NCBI GenBank assembly: GCA_038503035.1 | Contig: JAVSML010000042.1 | Coordinates: 1-64,000, forward strand | Reading direction: 5' to 3' | Length of the DNA stretch: 64,000 nucleotides | From: Crocodylus rhombifer | Lineage: Eukaryota > Chordata > Crocodylia > Crocodylidae | In this document: positions 21,038-31,650 of the stretch, piece after piece | Layout: every line of letters begins with the position of its first letter | How positions within the stretch are numbered: the first letter of the stretch is position 1 | The notes under the pieces: generated by a model | The model's database searches: none | Seen by the model: the letters and a program-made list of their open reading frames with translations, nothing else | Told to the model about the DNA's origin: nothing | Translations under genes and position numbers: made by a program

Positions 21038-21905
21038 ATGGCTGGGCAGAGTGGTCAGTTAGACTGTTCTCATGTGATCGATCACAGCTACGTGCAAGAG
21101 TTTGAGGTGGCTCAGTGGATTAAGATCGTGCTGGCCATCGTCTATGTCGTCATCTTTGCGGCGGGAATCATGGGGAACAGCATCACCATCAAGACCACCA
21201 GGATCCTGCAGCAGAAAGGCTACCTGCAGAAGGAAGTGACGGACCACATGGTGAGCCTGGCCTGCTCAGACCTCCTGGTCATCCTGTTGGGAATGCCTGT
21301 GGAGTTTTACACCACCATCTGGAGCCCCTTCTCCACCCCAAATGGCAACGTGGCCTGCAAGCTGTACTGCTTTCTTTTTGAGGCCTGCAGCTATGCCACT
21401 GTGCTGCATGTGGCCACTCTCAGCTTTGAGAGGTACACTGCCATCTGCCACCCCTTCAAATTCAAAGCTGGCTCCAGGCCCCGCAAGGTGAAGCTGCTCA
21501 TCACCTTTGTCTGGGTTACCTCCATCTTGGTGGCCTTGCCTCAGCTTTTCGCCATGGGCATAGAATACCCCTTAGAAATTATCCAGGGCCACCAAGGAGT
21601 GACCGCCTGCACCCAGCCGACTGGCAGGCACCACATGCCTGAGTGGAGGAGTAATATGACCATATGTACCAACCTCTCTTCCAAGTGGACTGTCTTTCAG
21701 TCCAGCATCTTCAGCGCCTTCATTGTGTATGTTTTGGTGCTGGCATCTGTGGCTTTCATGTGCCGCAGCATGATGAAAGCCCTGATGGTACGCAAGCAGG
21801 GCACCATTGCAGTAAGAGGAGGATCGGGGCTTCAAAACCAGCAGCTAAGGACAAATGAGAGTGCCGAGAGCAAGAATTCCAGGAGACAGACCATCCTCTT
21901 CCTAG
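21038..21905 (+). CDS. GPR39: GPR39 zinc-sensing G protein-coupled receptor, exon 1 (partial CDS)
   Basis: This exon encodes residues 1-289 plus the first base of codon 290 of a class A receptor. GPR39 is a plasma-membrane receptor of the ghrelin/neurotensin group, activated by extracellular Zn2+ and coupling mainly to Gq and Gs (family knowledge). Visible features are: N-terminal [20 protein letters not shown] (9-28), close to mammalian GPR39; TM1 about 27-52 with GNS at 46-48; TM2 about 66-92 with LACSDLL (D78); Cys107 opening TM3; FERY at 130-133 in place of DRY; TM4 about 151-175; loop-2 cysteines C191 and C210 with N-glycosylation sites NMT (206) and NLS (212); TM5 about 221-246; and a basic loop 3 ending SRRQTILFL. 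The frame then meets a splice donor, and the reading-through residues after 289 are intronic. TM6, TM7 and the C-tail are not in the window. The ATG has G at +4 but C at -3. Odd: the second zinc-site histidine is Tyr18. Confidence 0.95.
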
Positions 21906-21911
21906 GTAAGA
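21906..21911 (+). other. GPR39: Splice donor of GPR39 exon 1
   Basis: The exon boundary reads CCTAG|GTAAGA, a near-consensus 5' splice site at the point where protein similarity to GPR39 stops. It leaves one base (G) of codon 290, so the intron is phase 1. The position matches the known two-exon organisation of GPR39, split just before TM6. Confidence 0.88.
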
Positions 21912-24737
21912 ACGCATTTTATATTTTGGGGATGGGAAGAAATGGCAGGAGCAGTAAGACCATGGGGCACGGAGGAGCATCAGTGTGGTAGAGGTCTCTT
22001 GTGTCCGTTTGGGCTGCCCAAGGGGTTGCGCGGAGCTAGGTTGAGTCTGGAAAAAAAAATCTTAGTGTGCTAAGGTGGAGCTTTGGCTAATTTATATGAT
22101 GGGGAAACACGGTTACAATTTGTTGCTGGTGGGTTTTGTTCCCCCTAGAATTCCTTAGTATCTGTAGCTGATCTGGGATGCAGGCAAAATGACCAGTTTG
22201 AGCTAAATCTGTCTTCCAGGTGGATGCACATTGCTCTAATTCAGAACTGCACCTAGCAAGGCTAGTATGCTCTGCCACTTTTGTCAACTGCTCCTGTCCT
22301 GCATCTGAGTGTTAGCGGACCTGCTGGGAGGGTGGGATTGGTCTCTCAGATTTGCTATTGCCCTTCTTGATACTTTTTTCCTTTTGGTCTCCTTTGAAGG
22401 CCCATAACCTTGAAATTATGTTTGATTATTATCTGTCTCACCACATTTGTCAGACCAAAACTAATCAAGTTGTCATTTCGCCAACTCAGAATCTTTTCAG
22501 TCTGTGATCCATGTTGCCTCTGCATCTTGTTGAGGCTCTAGGAGGTACTCTTAATCATGTCCTGGTTGAATTACAGCAATTTCTTGTTTTGCTGGATTGC
22601 TTAATACAATACAAGCTGCCAAAAAAAAAATAATAATAATAGAACTGTTGAATGTGTGAAATGCACAGAAGAGCTAGGGTTTTATGCAGCTTTCTGAAGC
22701 TCAGTATGAAACCCTGAAGAGGGAACTGATACAAGCAGGCCTTTAATTTAAACCCTTCTTGTCTTCTGTGGTTCATGAAGGCCCTTCCAGCAGTTTGCTG
22801 ATTTAGAATAGGGTTGGAGGGGGAGAGCTAGGATCACTACCATTGGTGAAAGGCAACTCGTGTCTGCTTGGGTGCTTCTATATCCTGAGATGAAATCTAT
22901 GGGACGTACAGAGGCTTAACTTGCTCCTGCAACAGCATCTCTCTGTTCAGGTTAAAGGTCGGGGGCAAAGTGGGACCACGCATGCCCTCCAGGTTCTTTG
23001 TAGACTTAACATGCAAGATAGGAGGCTTCAAGCCACTCTCCTTGTTCTGCAACATTGCTCCTTGTGTCTAAAATGTGCTGCTCAAAAAATCCTCTCCTTC
23101 CTCCAGCGTTGTGTCTTACTAACGCAGATGAGTTTGGGGTCCTCTGGAATAAAAGTGATTTTAAACGATTCTAGAGGCTGCTCCAAGGAACTGAAACTAA
23201 CTTCTGGGGTGGAAGGTGCTGATGACTAATGTGAGCTGGTTATGAGAGCAAGGCAGTTAGAAGGCCTGGCTTTTCCATACTTCACCGAGCGGGGCAGTGT
23301 GCAAGGGTCTTTCCGGTACCTGTAGATAGGTTTCGCCCCTCGCATGCCGTCTCAAACCACATTTGATTCCAGTTAAAGACCCAAATACAGCCACATGGGT
23401 GTAGAGGTGAAGCTAAATTATTCTGGCTTTTCTCCTTCCCTTTAATTATGCTTCCTACTTACTGCAAGTCTAAGTTGAAGTACGTCAGGATGTTCAAAAG
23501 CTAAATTAAAGCACTTGGCTTGCCCTTCATCTTATGGGAATTTACCACTGATAACTGACGGCTTCTGTGAACCCTCAGCTTCCTGGAGCCATTAGGCATT
23601 TCCATGACTTCCCTGAAATAATTTCTATAATATACTTCAAATGGTTCTTAATATGAGTCTTACTAATTAACTTGGGTTAGGAAATAAATGAATAAACTGA
23701 AGAGGAAGAAATCATGGCCTGTGTCCATGCGAATAATACAATGCAATTTAATTTGTGGGTTTCATAAGAATTCTGCTGTAGGGTAGTTTTAACCCCGAAG
23801 AAATGAACATACAAATTGTTTACAAATCGCTGAATTTAAATAGACTGATTTAGCAGCTCTGTTTTGGTGTTTTGGGGGGGGTTGTTTGTTTAACAGATGG
23901 GCCAAATTAAAACAAATCTTTGCTCATTTCCAATATAGTTCCCATTTTAATGTGAAATGTAAATGACGGCATATAGCAAGATGTCTTTGGGCATCTAACA
24001 GCAATAAAAATAATGTAGCATTTTCCTCTTCTAGTTGTTAAAAGTGATAACTTCTATAAAAGAGAAATTGAATTCATAAATCTACCAAAGATGAGAAGAA
24101 CCCAAATAGAAAGACAGAAGGAAGAACTGATGCTTTTTTAGTGTCATATTATAGCACCATGCTTGGGAATAATGAAAACAAATTGGGAATGTAGATAAAG
24201 AAAAAATATTGACTGTATTGCTTTACAATGTAATTTGCAGATAAGAATCAAGATGGAGATGGGCTCGGGTATAGCTTAGGCTTGAGAGATGGGGAAGAGG
24301 ACAAAAGTAGGTACAGCTAAAAGTTGCCCAGGCCTGAATTCTTCTTACTTAATGGTGACAGACAGCAATATTGACTCATAGTATCTGGTGTAATTGTAGA
24401 CTTCTAGTCTGACAGTACAATATGCCTTTTTCAATACTAAAGTGTCTGAGGAATATGTTATTTAACTGCTGCGAGCGGTGCTGCTTGGCGACTCTTTTTT
24501 CCCAGGTCCTTGCCTATGCTGGCAAGAAGGAGTGATTGGTATAGAGGCCACAATAACACTTCTTGTACTAGGCCTGGGGAATCCTTCTGATGGCTGGCCA
24601 CCAGTGGTGGTGGATTTATGGCAGTGTTGCTTCAGTGTATTGAAGAATTGATTTTTGTTGTTGTTGATAAAGCCATTGAATGTAGCACAGTGGTATTTCT
24701 TTCATACAGCTTTCTATTTTGATTGCTGTGTGCTTAG
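21912..24737. other. Proximal intron 1, no recognised repeats
   Basis: Mostly unique-looking sequence with an A-run near 22621 followed by (taa)n. The frame 22921-23229 is not similar to any family I know. Confidence 0.4.
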
Positions 24738-24739
24738 AA

Positions 24740-25002
24740 GAAGATGTACTCGGGACTCAAAGTAGAGATATCTTTTATTAGACTAACAAAATTTTTGCCA
24801 GGCATTGGGGAAAAGGGTGTAAAAGTTCTACCAAGGAGAAGTTTTACACTCTTATGCCTGATGAAAGGTGTTTGTCCCTGAAAACTTGCAATTAAAGAAT
24901 TATTTTTGCAAAAATCTTGTTGGTCTAACAAAAGATATTATCTCTGCTATGAGTCCTGATTGCTTTTTCCTCTGGACCAGTATGGCTACAACGTGAATAC
25001 GT
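24740..25002 (+). repeat. Fold-back interspersed repeat, possibly Penelope-like
   Basis: A left arm at 24747-24798 (gagatatcttttattagact) is mirrored by a right arm at 24908-24961 (ggtctaacaaaagatatt). Between and after them are gcctgatgaaaggtgtttg, aaaacttgcaattaaagaat and accagtatggctacaac, a word order common in amniote repeats. Assignment to Penelope-like elements is a guess. Confidence 0.5.
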
Positions 25003-25072
25003 AGAAGTTACACTGGATGTAAGCACTGTGCTACAAGGCTTGTTCCACTTGGGATGGTGGGGAGGGGGTTGC

Positions 25073-25090
25073 AAAAAAAAAAAAAAAAAA
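25073..25090 (+). repeat. Poly(A) run
   Basis: About 18 consecutive A after a G-rich segment. Confidence 0.9.
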
Positions 25091-26178
25091 ATTGTTGCTG
25101 TCATCTCCATCTCCAGTGTAATTTTTCATGTGTTTAATCATTTAAGACCTGACCCTGCTTCTTTTAAGACTGTTCTGGGACTTCTCCTGGGAGTGAAGCC
25201 AGTCGAATCTGGTTCTGGTGTTTATGTGGGGGTTTTGTCTTGGGTCTTATGGCTATGGTCTCATGGCTATAAAAACATCAGCTTTGTATGTATATAAACA
25301 TTAATAGAAAGCATGTCTCTGTCGAAGAGCTACTTTGCACAGTAGGCATTATGACCAGCAAAGCGTATTAAAATCTAGATAAATACTGCATCTCCATAGC
25401 CATGTATGGATCACACTTTGTTCAGTATTTAAACGCTTGTGCCTTTTATCTATAGCAGCAGAAGCTGGGCACCCTTATTTTCTCAGGCAGGTGCTGGATG
25501 GACAGGGTTTGCATTAAAGCGGGAGATTTCAGCTTCTGCATAGACAGGAGCAGCACAAGATCCCCCACAGCCTCTCCCCGTTTGCTGAAGGAGAGGGTGC
25601 TCTTTGCTCAGCTCCCGCCTGTCTGCCATCTGCCAGAGGAGTTGCAGTGCTGGGAGCGGGGTGGGTGCAGGCTGGCACTGCAGGGACTGCTCTGGACCTC
25701 GAATCTTCCTTTGTCCTGGATGTGAGGCTGTCCTACCCTCTTGCCTCCAGCAGAACAGCTGCTAAGAAAGCCACGTGTCCTGCTGGGTGGTGTAAAGGAC
25801 TCCTGTAGCCTCCGAGCGGCTGCTGCTCCCAGCCATTTCATTAGAATAGGGTTGCAGCTTGCTTTTTTGGCTGCTACGGTATCTGCATAACTGGGTACTC
25901 TCTGGCCTTGCTTTTCTCCCAGACCAGCAGAGCCGGTTCTGCCATCCCTCAAGGCACAGAGCAATTTGCATGCCAGTTCCACAGTACCGCCCCTCCCGGT
26001 GTGGCAGACCGTGACCACCCTTTCGCAAGGTAGATGTCACCTGCGTGCTCTGACGGCCCGTGTCCTCCAGGCTCTGTGGATGTCCATAATGCTTTGTGCC
26101 GTCTCTCTCTTCCAAAGAGTTGCCACGTACTATTTTCCAGTGTTGATTTAGCTGAATGCTAAGAACATTGGACCAATA
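25091..26178. other. Non-coding intron sequence
   Basis: Moderately GC-rich near 25500-26000, giving overlapping open frames on both strands without family resemblance. No exon supported. Confidence 0.4.
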
Positions 26179-26545
26179 CATAGAGTACCCCAGAATATTA
26201 GTGTGCCTTGTTGATTAGCAGGGATCCTGGTTTTCTCTGATTTAAAAAAAAAAAAAAAATCTCCAATTTTCAGATTTAGAAAAGTAACCCAAAACCCACA
26301 TTTTTTTCCATGATTGAAATGAAATGCCACTAATATATAGATAGATATAGAGAGAGAACCGGCTCTGCTGCTCTGCAAGAAAGGTAAGGCTGTATAGATA
26401 TCTCTCTCTCCCCCTGCTAATCAACAAGGTGCACTGATATCCTGGGGTATTCTATGTGTAATCATTTTCCATGATTGAAATAAAACATCACTACTTTCTC
26501 TCTCTCTCTCTTTCTATAAACAAAATATTACCATGAGGGATGGCA
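26179..26545. repeat. Fold-back repeat with 45-bp inverted arms
   Basis: The left arm (26179-26223) and right arm (26412-26456) are inverted copies, 40 of 45 bases matching with all differences transitions. Between them lie an A-run (26243-26258) and an (AG/AT)-rich microsatellite (26333-26356). After the right arm, ccatgattgaaataaaaca (26468 on) repeats ccatgattgaaatgaaat (26309 on) in direct orientation, followed by a (CT)n tract at about 26497-26512. Confidence 0.7.
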
Positions 26546-28145
26546 TATAAAGAGCTAGTTAGAATGATTATGGAAAATACGGCTGCCCTGAGCTATTCAT
26601 CAGCTTAGCAATCTTTCATTCTCCATATTCTAAAATGCCAGTTTGAATAAGCATGTAGGTGAATCCGAGCAATATATTAAAATGAAGCATAACTAGAGAG
26701 ACCCATTCTTGGAGTTACGGGGTTGGGTTTTTTTAAACTAGGGATTTAAAACAAAACTCTGAAACCTAAAGTAGAACTTTTAGATTTTTTTTTTTTCTCC
26801 CCATGAACAATCTAGTGTTGGCAGATTAATGTGTAGCTCAAAATAAAAGTATTGTGTGTCGAAATAGCCTTTCAAAAGATCACTAAGGAAATATATTTTG
26901 TAAGGCACTTGGCAAATGGATTTTCAGGAGGACAGATTACTTCAACTACTCTGCTAAAAATATGTGGTTGTCATCTCTAGATGACTTGGGCACTGTAAAA
27001 CCTGACAATGGTAGGACTTCTGTTACAGGAAAATTAGATGTTTCTTCATAGGCTGGAAATTGTGTCTCTTTCTTTCGTTACAGAAAAAGGTACAGTTTGG
27101 GGACAGAACAAAAATTGAAAGAACAACTTGATTGATTAGTTTCCAGAAGACTACAACTGCAGCCCATGTACTTTAAACTCGGTTCCATTGACTCCTTGCG
27201 GTTCATTTCTTTAATCATTTCACTCAACCGCGTTTCTCCATAGTTTCCACTGGAGATGTGCCCGAAGGTGCATATGTTGTAGGCTGAGTGTTTTCATGTT
27301 ATAATGTCCATACCCATATATTTTCTGGAAAGGCCTTCTTTGAGAAGAAATTGCATGTATGGATTAAAATTTAATCAGAAAACTATGTACCGACGCTGCC
27401 TTGTGCTGTGATATAGTCAGAGCCTATACACTTAGCGGGGGTCTGATATAATACAGAAACTGCTTTGATTCAGTTAGTGACACCCACGTTGAGTCGCTGA
27501 GCCTGTACCTTGGCATTGTATAAAATGCTGCCTTTTACACGAGACCTGCAAAGCCAAAGATCTTGCTTAAGTCTGGCTGCTAAACTTGCTGTCATTTGTT
27601 CCACAAATGTTTGTTGCTGCCAAACCTGGGTAATAGCACGCTCTGCCGTATGTTCGGCTGGGTGAAGCCGTCCTTCAGTTCTGTAAGTCAATATTTCTGG
27701 TGCCGTGTGCTGTCAAACAACTGTTGGACTTTATCCCAGAGATAGCTCTATCACTCTCTACTGAAATGCAGTCCAAGTGTTTTTAAGATTATAGTGTAAA
27801 ACTTGTGGGGAAAAGGTTTTGCCAAAGATCTTGTGACTTGTCCTGTACTAAAAAGCAGCTACTTTTAGTGAGGAAACTGTTCTTGTGAAGCATCCATTCT
27901 GTATTGTCAACTTTGGTCGACACACAATAAGAGCAAGTGATTGAATTCTCCAAGTAAAACTAAACTCTGGATTTTTTTTTTTCCTTCAGATAAAATACAA
28001 CTTTCTAGATTTTGAATCTGGCTGGCAGGAATAACAGTGTCTCTATATTGCCCTCTGTGGGCTTGCTAGCCACAAGTGATCAAAGCCTTAATAAATAAAT
28101 AAATACATTTAAAAAAAAAAATCAAGTCTCTTGAAAACAACGGCA
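26546..28145. other. Non-coding intron sequence
   Basis: AT-rich, with T-runs near 26790 and 27971. No exon or repeat family recognised. Confidence 0.4.
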
Positions 28146-28169
28146 TGCCCAGCACAACAGTGCTGGGCA
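28146..28169. repeat. Perfect 10-bp hairpin with 4-base loop
   Basis: tgcccagcac (28146-28155), loop aaca, gtgctgggca (28160-28169). Confidence 0.8.
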
Positions 28170-30848
28170 CATCATTAACTAGCAGGGAAGACCAGTTCAA
28201 TTCTCAGGAGCCTCTTTGGCCTGTTAGATGTAGTAATTATGTTGCACAAATATGGACATAAGAATATTGCATTTATGAGAAACCAAGACAAGAGTTGCTG
28301 CAGTAATATCCGAATGGGGATAAACTGTATCTTAATGCTTTGCTGAGGGGAAAAAATGAAGGGGTTGTCTTACCACTGCATGCTGAAACAGAGAATAAGA
28401 TTTTTCAAAGGCATCTTTTATGGGTGTATCTCTTCCCGAGGTTTCAGCTGGAGATTAGAGAGGGGAGGATGGCTGAGCGTCTGTGCAGAAACTGCCTAAT
28501 AAAACTTGAGCAAGGGTAGAATCAGGTATGCCGGGAAAACACCAGGAGGGAATCTATTCTCTCCTGTTCATCTCTCAGCCAAGTGAACGTGACGGGGAGA
28601 TGATTGCTGTGATGTTCAGAAACTTATCTTCTCTGATACGTGTCTCGATGCATGCGGGGCCGCCTGCAGGTGGTTTTGTCATGCTGCTGTGTATTTCTGA
28701 GTTTTAGGATAACTTTCATTTTTCTCCTGTGTGCAGTAGGTCTTCTGTGTAGGTAATGAATGCACCTGGTATGCCTGTGTCCTACCTACACGGAGTTTCT
28801 GATTACCTGGTAATGTGCATTTGTGTTTGAAAGACCCCAGCAAGCTCAGAAATTCAAAGGGGCAAAATGAATGGGTTTGTTAAGGAGAGGGAGTGAATGA
28901 GAATGGGGTGGGATGGTACAAAATGGGGGACCAGTGCTAAAATGACATTGGAGAAAGGGGGATTTGGTGATTTTTTTTTTAATTCTGTTTCTCCTTCCTT
29001 TGTAAATAGTTATTCATGGCAGTGAGAAATCAGCAGACTGGTTTAGAGTAATAGTGATTTAAACTTGGTGATATGTTGCTCTTGTAGCTGATGCAAAGGC
29101 TCAGAAAACCATGCCATCTCTGCTTAGCAGCTGCGTGGACAAGGGCTAGTGGTATAAACATGCTTACGGTACTCCAGAGAAAAATCTGCAGTTGGTTTAG
29201 CCTGCAATGAGCTGGCTGTGGCACAAATATAGTTGAAACGGATCCATCACTGCAAAGAAGCAGTTACTGGTTGTTGGGGGGGGGTTGGGGGCGGTGGGGG
29301 GTTGCCCCCCGACATGTCTCCTGGTTGTTCTTCATGTGTACTTGCCACCCAGTAAAACTGACTCTGCCTGTTCAAGAGAGATGCTAATGCCTGCCTTGGA
29401 AGAAGAAGAAAATAATGTTTAACTGTCCCATTGCACTGCACTGGATTCTCAGTTTCTAATATAAACTATGCCTTTAGGAAGTCAAGGAGCTACATTGGAT
29501 CAAATTGAAAGCTCCAAATTACTAATAAAGTCTTAGATATTGAAGCGCTCTTCCATTAAAATTCACAGACTAGCAATCATTGTTTAAAGATAATGGTCTT
29601 AATGTCAGCTAGGAAAACAAAAGATTTAATTTTGCGAAATGTAGCATAATGGAAGTATGAAACAATAGGGGAATAGATAATGCATTTAGTTTTCACAGGT
29701 GAGGACTTCAATAAATCATCTGTGAACTTGCCACAAATGAGCCCTATCTCTTGAAACTGAGGGAGATCTGTGAGCAATCTGCATTTGACTTGGCATCAGG
29801 CTCAGAGGGTAATAGCAATGATACGGTGCCAAAGGGGGAAATTAGTGCTTGAGACAATGATGTACTGCTGAAAGGAGGAGGGCACGATTCCAAAATTGAG
29901 AGGTCTGGCTTGATGATGAACATGTGCGCACCCTTGTTTTACTGGAGGCAGCCTCTGTTTTATTATTCACCCTTCTCTGTCCAGTTTGACCCTCCCTAGT
30001 ATTTTTTGGTTGGATGAAACTTGTCTGGGGGTAGGGGGAAGGCAGTGGTGTCTTCCTAGGTCCCTGTCCAGACCCATCTTTTGAGGAAAGGGCTGGCTCT
30101 GGGGGTACTGTCTGGAGGGAACTTTATTCTTTTAGGAGGTTCTGGCAGTTTGGATTCTGCAGAGGCTTATATCAAACAAGGTGGGTGAGCTAGAAATTTG
30201 ACTGTCAGACAAGACTCCTTTGCTCTAATTACTGTCTACCCATGCCAACAAGGGGGGGAAGGATGCATCAGGGAAGGATGCTAGGTGATCTTGCTCTCCT
30301 TCTTTCTATTAAAGTGCATATTGATAGATAGCAGCAGGCATGCTACCCTCACAGTTTGAAAGTGAGAACCAGATGATGTTAAATGACAGGCGCAACTTGC
30401 TCCTAGCGCGATGGAGAGGGTATGGCAAACCACCTAATGCTCCTGGCATTTGGAGGGGCTCTGGGTAGACAGAGGGGCAGGGTCTCAAGTGTCTTCTTGC
30501 CAGGCCTCTGATGGAGCAGAGCAGATACTAGTGTTGTTTCCCTTTGCCAGGCAGCTGATGGGTGTCTTCACATGAATGTATTCTTGCATTGGGTATCCTC
30601 ATATGTATCATCTGAAGGGAATGATGTTGGTTTTTTTTTCCTGATACCTTTGGGGCAGAGGAAATGAAAGGAGTAAGATACTGCTTGTGAAATGTTTCCA
30701 CTTTTTTTAGGGGTGTGGGTACAAAGGCAAAAGTATATTGTAGATGTATATAAAACCTGCACGTAAGAGAAACTGTCACCAAATCCTTCCCATCTTGCAA
30801 CATCTTTAAAATGCCTAGCATGTAAATAAGGAATACATGGTTCTCTGT
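28170..30848. other. Non-coding intron sequence
   Basis: No exon or well-defined repeat. A G-rich tract at 29273-29310 is listed separately. Confidence 0.4.
29273..29310 (+). other. G-run cluster, possible G-quadruplex
   Basis: Runs of nine, five and six G are separated by tt and cggt and followed by ttgcccccc. The first run can supply two tracts, so a four-stranded structure is possible. Slippage during sequencing is also possible in such tracts. Confidence 0.4.
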
Positions 30849-30856
30849 CTACAATA

Positions 30857-31197
30857 TTTGTGGGTGATGCATAAAGCGGTTCGTTTCTCTGGAGGCCCAC
30901 AAAAAATCACAGACACACACTCATTAGATGGCACAAAAGGTGTATTTGCAAATAGGGTCAGAGCAGAGTCAAGAACTCAGATTACTCCGAACCAACAAAG
31001 GAATTTTGCAGGCAGTATTTATCTTCACCCTCCTGGGCACGTGTGCAGAAACAGGAACTCTTACAGCTTACTTCCATTTCATACAAGCATACATGTGGTT
31101 ACATCACTACATATATCGCATGTATAGTATAATTAACTACTTAAGTATGCAGGGCGGAGAGGTAAATATGCATCAGCTAATTAAGCATGCTCAGAAA
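30857..31197 (-). mobile_element. Possible solo LTR-like insertion
   Basis: The 8-base ctacaata occurs on both sides (30849-30856 and 31198-31205). On the minus strand the segment has a TATA-like ataaatac (near 31020) and the texture of an LTR, without coding frames. TG...CA ends cannot be fixed together with the direct repeat, so both the class and the limits are uncertain. Confidence 0.3.
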
Positions 31198-31624
31198 CTA
31201 CAATAGGTCACCAAGAGTTTACTTTCCCCCCCCCCCCCAACTTTTCAAGGACACAGATAATTGAATTCTGGCTCCTGCAATCTGTATGAGAGAGACTAGG
31301 GAGAGGATGGGGGAGAAACTGCAATTAGCATGAGAGAGGCTGTAGCAAGGCTGGGAGAGGGAAAAAAAGTCCATGACAGTATCTCTTGCTTATCAGGTGC
31401 AAGATGCAAGCTGTGCATTTCTAACAATATTCTATTTCTAACATGGGGTTGGGTTTCTTTTAAAACTATGGGTTTCTTGTTTGAAACAATTTTTAAGGAC
31501 CCTACTGCAGAAGGCAATTACACTGCAGTTTTAATGGAGACAGTAATAACCTCTTGATGGCCCCTAGTCTGTCTTGGTCTCTAATCTACCCTTTTTGTTT
31601 CCCAGGTACCATTTTGCAATCCCC

Positions 31625-31650
31625 AGTGTGTGTGTGTGTGTGTGTGTGTG
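31625..31650 (+). repeat. (TG)n microsatellite
   Basis: About 13 uninterrupted GT units. Confidence 0.95.

Noticed and set aside
21906..21991. Extension of the GPR39 frame to residue 317
   Set aside because: Similarity to the receptor ends at FL289, directly at a consensus splice donor; the rest is intron read-through.
22921..23229. 102-residue open frame in the intron
   Set aside because: No domain, no splice context, and a composition typical of random frames.
25608..26181. Minus-strand open frames of 136 and 139 residues
   Set aside because: They overlap each other in different frames, with no recognisable motif or splice signals.
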